From positions 434,001-498,000 of the forward strand of contig JAFCMP010000543.1 of the NCBI GenBank assembly GCA_017506865.1: 64,000 nucleotides of DNA, read 5' to 3'. A program made the translations under genes and the position numbers. This stretch comes from Tribonema minus (taxonomy: Eukaryota; Sar; Xanthophyceae; Tribonematales; Tribonemataceae). How positions within the stretch are numbered: position 1 is the stretch's first letter; each line of letters opens with the position of its first letter. Below the pieces are notes generated by a model. It did no database searches and was not told the DNA's origin. It saw only the letters and a program-made list of their open reading frames with translations. Positions 57,326 through 64,000 of this stretch are shown here, in pieces.

Positions 57326-59182
57326 GGTGCACTCCATCGAATCGTTGCACGCAGGCCAGACTAGTGTAATAAGCAGTAGACGATGCCCCTGCCTCGGTAC
57401 ACTACGCGACCTGGACCACGGAAGCGCAGCACTTGAAGTTGAAGTTGCCACAATTTTCTTTTCAGGGACATCACTCCACAGCAGCTTTGTGTGTTTCGGC
57501 CTTAGTCACATGCATGATTGTGTGTCTTGAAACCTAGGCTGCTCTGGGTGGATCGCCGCACATCAGGTGCCCGTCTGATGCCTTGTTCGCGGTGTGTTGT
57601 CCGAAGTGAAATCTGACTAAGAGGATTGAAGCGGTGCTTGTTGTGTATGTAACGCAGCTCTCACATGGTTGATTGTGTTTGATGAGGCAGTGCGCCAATC
57701 CTTCATTGCAACTCCAGCCTATCAGCCTGGAACAGCTGTCAGCAGTGTGCACTTTAGGACTGATTTAGCTGAGCATCATCATGATGATTCCGACATTCAT
57801 CCGTTTTTCAACAACTTGTGCGGCAGCAGAAGCACCCCCTGCCATCTGGCAATGGACCAGCTTGTTACGCAAAAGCTATGCGCGCCTCCCATCTGCAACC
57901 AGCAGACAGTCATGGTGCTTACTCACAGGCGAAGCGCATAGCGTGACCACGGTCGGGACTATTGTGGAGCCCTCCACGACTTGCTCTGTATGGTGCTTCA
58001 TCCAGGCAGCACTGACAATGTTTTTTGTGAAGACCAAAAGTGCCAGCAACACTCACGCTTTTCATAGTCGGACCAGTTTCTTGAAGCGGCGGACTCTGTG
58101 GTACATGCATGACGCAGAAGACGAGGCAGCGACTGCACCAAACTCCAGTGTTGCTTGCCTGCATTCAAATGCTGCTGTGTGGGACGTCCTCAACGTCAAT
58201 GTGAAACCCCTACTTCAGAAGACGTGGCCTTCACCTTGAGCTGTGAGGTGTTCGTAAGCCTCAAAGGCACATTGATGCGAGTTGCAACTTCATGTCTGAA
58301 CTTCATCACCCTTGCTGCAAGGTTGCTACCACTCTGCGCACAGGTTGTCGGATTGACGGGATCGCACTGCAACGCTTATGACATATGAAGTGATAAACAT
58401 GCACGTCGAAGTATTAAAGGTTTGCTGTGAACCGTTTCAATGCCAGCGCGTTCAATGTCAGATGCACTGCAGCCCACAGCACTCCTGCAGCAAAGCTTTG
58501 CCAGAAGCAAGTGGAATGCGTGTAGCCGACGAAAGACAAGCAAGTAAGAGCAGCGCCCCAGCACATGAGGAGGGTGAAGCAACGCGCAATCAGCCATGCA
58601 GAAACGCAAGCCAACAATAATAGCTGAGAATTTCGTCAATTGACTCTCACCCATCGCTCCCAATCACCAGTATTTGTGCGCACTGCAAATCGGATCCCAA
58701 GAACACAACGGCTCTCAACTACTCGTCTGCGCTGAACACCTGTACTGTACCTGACGTGCTGTGCTGGGACAACATGCTCAGAGGCAAACGTGCTTGTGTA
58801 CGCACAACTCGCCACCGCACAGCTGCGTCGCACGCGAGTACACAACGTCTACAGATTATTGTGTCAACATTGCGCCAGGCCAAACTCTTGCGCTGACCGC
58901 GACCAAAACTACACTGCTAGCCCAGATAGGGGTGGGGGGTTGAGGAGGGGGGGGGGGGGTGGGGAGCGCAAAGCGCAAAGGCTACAGGGAACATTATGCG
59001 CCGCTCCGCGCAGCCACGCTCAGCAGCGGCGCAGTGACTGAAGTCTCCGTGCAGCCTATGCGGGCGCGCACGGCACCAGCGTGCGCATCGGAATGTGCAT
59101 GTGTGTCATAGCTCAGCTGCCGAGGCCTACAGTACGCATGGCAACTTGCAGGCGGCAGAGGTAGGTAGGTAGGTATGCGCGC
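57326..59182. other. Intergenic region, nothing recognised
   Basis: This stretch lies upstream of one minus-strand secreted-protein gene and downstream of the next. It must hold the promoter of the first and the 3' end of the second. No exon, repeat array or RNA gene was recognised; a GGTAGGTAGGTAGGT run lies at 59160-59175, just past the downstream gene's stop. Confidence 0.5.
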
Positions 59183-61011
59183 TCAGGGGTACGGGCCCAC
59201 GCTGGAGATGCTGCCCGAGGGGGGGCCCACGCTGGAGATGCTGCTAGAGGGGGGGCCGATGCTGGAGGGACCCCCGAAGCCGGGGCCGCCAAAGCCAGGG
59301 CCGTAGGGGCCCCCGAAGCCCGGGCCGTAGGGGCCCCCGAAGCCCGGTCCGTAGGGGCCACCGAAGCCGCCCCAGGGGCCGAAGGGGGTGCCGAAGGGGA
59401 AGCCTGCAGGCGGGTATCATATCAATGATTGAGGTTACATTAGAAGAGAAACACAGAGAGGGTGGGGGTTGTGGCTTGAAGGGGGTGCTGAAGGGGAAGC
59501 CTGCAGGGGGGTGTTTGAGGTTGTATTAGGAAAGACGGAGAGAGTGGGGGGTTGTGGCTTGGTGCGCGACGCAAAAGAGGTTGAGGGGGGTTGCTGGCGG
59601 GCAAGCAAGCGTGGTGCTGTTGAGTTGCGCGAAAGACTGCCAGCGCAAGGAGGGCCGCAGCGCGTGGCGCGTGTGTGCTGGTTTTGCGCGCCGAGCCCCT
59701 CACAAAATGTTCAGCGTTCAAGGCAGCAACGGCACCATAATTGAAGGAAGTATCGTCCTTACAAACATATGCATTCTCTAAGTAACTATGGAACTCAGTA
59801 AAAGGGCCAGTGGAAGAAGCTGCAGTGACACAGTCCATGGTATTTAAGAAAGCAAAGGAATCAACTGGCTGGCCGGCGCATGTTGTCACCAAATGATGCG
59901 AGCAGAAACGTTGAAAAGTTGAAACCTACACGAGCAATGGACGGCACAGCGCATGACAAAAGCGCAGCTGACAACCGATTTTCCAGCGTGCGGTTCACGA
60001 GTGTATATAGCTGCATGCACTGCTGCTTACGTGCGCTACTACATGTATGCGATGTCTCCAGTTTACAAGAAAGCTTTGCAGTAAAACATTTTTTGAATGA
60101 CAGGGCACACGACTGACCTCCGAACCCCCAGAAGGGGAAGTGGTGGCCTGCATGTAACGGCACAGGCACAGTAGAGCGGGTGAGTCAACGATGCTACGTT
60201 TCAGGCCAGCGACACAAAGCGCTGCATTGTGATGGCCTAATCATACCACAAAATGGGGCATCGCACAGCACGCAATTGTTGACGTCTTAGACATGATTTG
60301 ACAGGAGGAACCACTCGATACATCTTGTCACAAAAGCACAAACGTGCTGGTGCGACTGCAAGCAAATGAACTGCTTCAGCAGTTGTGCGGAGGGCACCAC
60401 TTTCATCCGTCACCTCTGCATTGATGACCGTGAAATGCCATGCAGCTGAATGTGTGCACACGGTTACACGACCCTCCCAGTGCACTAGAGCAGCAAGAAC
60501 GCGGGTGGATCAAGCATGGGTCGAGTACATGTGTGCACACGACCTTCACGTTCCTTACACAGTGCAACATGAAAGCAAAAGGCGAACGGAAAAAGGCATG
60601 GGTCGACTACTCACCGCTGCTGAAGCTGCTGGAGCCGCTGGAGCTGGAGCTGGAGGAGCTGCTTGACGAGCCGCTGCTAGACGACGAGGAGCTGTGGTGA
60701 GGGTGGTGCCTGTGGTGGGGGTGGTGCTTCTTGTGGTGGTGGGGGTGGTGCATGCTGCTGCTAGAGCTGCTCGGGCTGCTGGAGCTGCTCGAGCTGCTGG
60801 GGCTGCTCGAGCTGCTGGAGCTGCTGCTGCTGCTGGAGCTAGGGTGGTGGTGGCTGCTGCTGCTCGGGTGGTGGCTGCTGCTGCTGACGGGGCAGGGCGT
60901 CGGGCTGCTGCCATCCGTGAGCTGACGCTCGCGCTTCTTCTTCTCGGGCGCCGAGGTGCCGAGGACCCCGGCGAGGCAGAACGCCAGCAGAACAAAGGCC
61001 CCGAGCTTCAT
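59183..61011 (-). CDS. Secreted Ser/His-rich, Gly-Pro-Phe-Tyr repeat protein (3 exons)
   Basis: Exons: 61011-60615, 60147-60118, 59403-59183. Phase-1 joins restore Gly codons at both borders; the product is 215 residues. MKLGAFVLLAFCLAGVLGTS is a signal peptide. A short basic stretch (EKKKRERQ) is followed by long Ser runs broken by His-rich blocks (SSSHHPSSSSHHHP, HHPHHHKKHHPHHRHHPHH). The second exon encodes only HHFPFWGFG. The last encodes PYGPGFGG repeats and ends SISSVGPYP then stop. His blocks suggest metal or pH-dependent binding, Ser runs possible phosphorylation or glycosylation; both are inference from composition. No known family. Confidence 0.82.
59474..59512 (-). repeat. Echo of the last exon start of the Ser/His-rich gene
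   Basis: Plus-strand GAAGGGGGTGCTGAAGGGGA and AGCCTGCAGG copy the acceptor and exon start at 59380-59412, about 97 bp into the intron. The echo pattern thus also occurs in this unrelated gene. Confidence 0.85.
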
Positions 61012-63860
61012 GCTTGATGAACACTTGGATGGTGTCACAGGGCCAGAGAAGTGATCAGTGCTTATGGCTAGCAGCAAAGCGTGGATGGAAGGTCACCATC
61101 ACCGGCACTCCATTCTTGCCTTGCTCGACTCGCCTCGTGCGATGTGCCCGGGTTCTCAAGAGAACACCCATCTCTGATCAACATTCTCAGCCGTCCCGGT
61201 TCAGCGGTGCACATGCAGACGATGTTTTTGCCAGTGTACGCTGGGGTTTTGAGACATGTTTCACAGACGATGTACAGAAGACTTAGCCTTCGCCACCACC
61301 ACCACCACCACCCAGTGCAAGCAATTGAGAACCACGAAACTAAATCCACTTGAAGTTGAACTTGAAGAAACGAACGGAACGGAACGAAACGGACGAAGGT
61401 GGCTCTCGTGCTACCATCATGTGTAACAATCTGGCAATCTGGCAGGCAGACGCAGATACCGTGGCGGATTTGCTTATCCAGGCGGAGACGTATGCCGTTG
61501 TCACCTTTGCCTTCTGCACAAGACACGGGTAATCCATTCATGTACATAATTCTGAGTCGACTGTGAGCCGTGATGCGGCATTGATATGCAAGCGCTTTCA
61601 GCATGGATGAAACGCTGTATGGCGCCTAAGACAACGCAAGGAATCATGATTTTATTCATGGTATCCAAGACAATGTGTGTCCAAAGAGTTGAGGCGTGAC
61701 CTGCCGTCACATACGTTGTTGCTCAAACACTTTCATGCAGCACTGCTGGGTGCTCCTCTCCCTTTCAGATTATACAGGATCTATGTGTACTCAGGGAGTA
61801 ACTGAATGCACATCATACATATTAATTGTCGTTGCAGTGCTTGAGCTCGCATGGCTGCTGGCACCACCTGTTGCAGGCGATTCAGTTCACGCAACATACA
61901 CCAACAAGGCACATGCTGATGTGTTACAGTGATGTCACTCATAAAATGCAGTAGTACTGATGCGCACGCACTGCAGCAGGTTGTGACTTGAGGATTGAGA
62001 AATTACGCAACAATGGCACACTGCTGCAACCTCACCATCCTGTCAACACCTGAGTAGATCATTGTGTCATTGCTACCCTCACCTGCAATCATGAGTCGAC
62101 ACTCCAGCATTGCAGGTGACCGGACTCTGTGAATGCAGTCAATTCCGTCCATACAAGGTGCTTTTATCACATGACTGCTGCCAACTAATGCCAAGTGGAA
62201 ACAAGGCATCTGTGAATTGATGCTTAGCGAGCATTTTTTGTCGGTTTGAGTGGTGAGTGGAGCACAACAGCTGGTATACCGCTCACACAACAATTAGAAC
62301 CATCTTGTTTCGTCAGATGCTGTTAGGCTCTATCTCCGCTGTTACAGTGTGACGGACGTCGTGTCACGTCAGCAGTATCATGAGACTACCATAGAAAAAC
62401 GTTTTTTTACAAAGAAAAAAATCATGATGCAGCACCGTTACGCTTATTTTTTGTTGCAAGAGCCGAGTCTTGCGTATGTCTTTACCATGTTGCTTGCTTC
62501 ACACTTCGAAGTAGACCTTCCCGCGGTAACGCAAGAGTGCATCCTCGCTGCACTGCTGGCGGGGCATGATTGCTGACTCCGCGGTGGGCATTTACGGCTG
62601 CAACGGCTGACTGAAAGGAGCGCGCTGAGCAGTGCTGCAGCATGTGAAGTGACAATATGGGCTCCATACTGCATTGTGTACTTGGTACTACACTTCAAAT
62701 TGTGATCTGCCTACTTGCGGCGGTCTAGCACTGCCTGCTCAGCAAAGGGACGAAGTGCTGGCTGAGTGCTGACGTTCTGCAGTTACGACTGACCGCGAGT
62801 GCATGATGTGGCATGGATTCATACGCAAGCATCTGAATTGGAAGTACTTGTTGCCATTTGACGATGTCGTTTGAAGTGGACGTCAGCAAGCATTGGGACA
62901 CTTTTGCTGCAAGGTAATAACATACTGCGCCCACATGTTGCAGTTTACAGGCTCACATTGAACACCAGCTTTATTCAGCATTGTGTACGAGCTACTTTAA
63001 AGTACAATATGTTGCCTGCAGTAGACGGGGGCTTTGTAGTAAGCAAACAATGTACAACGGATGCCTTGAGTAACCTGACTGAAATACAAATCCCAAACCA
63101 AATCTTTCAAGTGGATGGCGAGGCAAGGCGTATGCAGGCACTTTGATGGCTGATAGTCTATTGCAGGCCTGACATGCGAAACTGCCACAACACAGAACGC
63201 GGCAAACCTATGAAAGCAAGCGATGTTGCAGAATTGTGCTCACATGCCACATCGCAAAAAACGACAAGGCAATTGGAAAAGCCAGAACGACATGTCATAG
63301 GTTACAGTGGCTTCATTCTCCTTCTGCTCGCCCACCACCGGTTGATCGCCGTCGATCACGCAGTGTGAATGCTTACCACAATTAGTTCTAGCAGTGCGAT
63401 AACTCCGATTGGTCAGGCATCGCTAATGTGCTGTGCTGTCCACAGTGCTCAGGGGCAAGACCTGTACACAAGCACCAGGCGAGCGCCAATGCATCTCGCA
63501 ATTACTGGCCTAGCCAAAAAATATGTCCATCGTGCTCATAGTCTGTTGCTGCAAGTCAAACAGTCACTGCGTTTGCTGCGAGCAAGACCACCGCCCACCA
63601 GCGCAAAATGAGTTTGCGGTGCGGCAGAGAGAGGTGGGGGGTGGGGGGCGCGGGCAGGATGCACACAGTGCAGACCCCATTATCAGATTGACTCTACAGC
63701 TGGCATAGGCGCATACTCTGTGAAGTACTCGGCAACAGCTGCCTTGACACTGCGGCGCACCGCGCGCTCAGCAGCAGCACACGCCGGTGGCGCAGCGCGC
63801 CGCCCCTGCCCCTGCGCGCGAACGGCCCGCCGCGAGCGACCACGCACGCGCAGCCGACGC
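61012..63860. other. Intergenic region, nothing recognised
   Basis: About 2.8 kb without a convincing exon. It should contain the promoter of the Ser/His-rich gene near 61012 and the 3' end of the next Gly/Tyr-rich gene. A short Ala/Arg-like GC-rich patch lies at 63750-63860. Base composition is lower in GC than the exons. Confidence 0.5.
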
Positions 63861-64000
63861 TCAGGGGTAGCCGCCCATGCCGTAGCCGCCCGTCATGCTG
63901 GCGCCGTAGCCGCCGGTCATGCCGCCGCCGTAGCCGCCAGTCGTCCCGCCGCCGTAGCCACCGGTCATGCCGGTGCCGTAGCCGCCGTGGCCGCCGGTCA
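63861..64000 (-). CDS. Gly/Tyr repeat protein, C-terminal part only
   Basis: Reading leftward from the window end, the frame encodes imperfect MTGGYG repeats (MTGGYGGG, TTGGYGGG, MTGGYGAS, MTGGYGMGGYP) and stops at 63861-63863. The end GGYP resembles the GPYP end of the neighbouring Ser/His-rich protein. The start and any signal peptide lie beyond the window. It is probably a third member of the low-complexity secreted group. Confidence 0.7.
   Translation of the reverse strand, partial: TGGHGGYGTGMTGGYGGGTTGGYGGGMTGGYGASMTGGYGMGGYP

Overview
The window is nuclear DNA from an intron-rich, GC-rich eukaryote, most likely a unicellular alga (a haptophyte or similar lineage is my best guess, not proven). 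The reasons are many short GC-rich exons joined by gtgagt/gtgcgt...cag introns with poly-C or CTG-rich acceptor tracts, TTAGGG-type telomere-like tracts inside introns, a fungal-length translation elongation factor 3 gene (a gene found in fungi and several algal groups), and Gly/Tyr/Ser/His-rich secreted proteins. No bacterial operon, CRISPR array, rRNA or viral fossil was recognised.

Layout. From 1764 to 33979 (+) runs one 34-exon gene whose exons join in phase at every junction proposed here. It encodes about 1,650 visible residues with the order animal-type haem peroxidase, DOMON, cytochrome b561 membrane core, cytochrome b5, and FAD/NAD(P)-binding cytochrome-b5-reductase-type module. Its N-terminus lies outside the window or was not recognised. 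Between 33980 and 37315 is a convergent intergenic stretch. From 48994 down to 37316 (-) is a complete 16-exon eEF3 (about 1,031 residues: HEAT region, two ABC domains, chromodomain insert). From 49242 to 53486 (+) is a TPR/F-box-like protein with one apparent frame break. From 55306 onward, three minus-strand genes encode low-complexity proteins: two complete with signal peptides and one running off the window end.

The most interesting object is the first gene. As read, it puts a complete transmembrane electron chain in one polypeptide: NAD(P)H to FAD to b5 haem to the b561 hemes to a DOMON haem, with a peroxidase domain outside. This is the logic of a dual oxidase built from unrelated reductase parts. 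Its peroxidase keeps the distal His and Arg but has Tyr where the proximal haem-ligand His is expected.

The second is a window-wide pattern. Most introns of the first gene and of eEF3 carry one to seven decayed copies ('echoes') of the edge of the neighbouring exon together with its splice site. In several ladders the copies decay with distance from the parent exon. Telomere-like tracts, poly-C runs and a TTGAAGT-type motif on the coding strand sit between copies. A non-autonomous hAT-like element with 8-bp target duplications sits inside one ladder.
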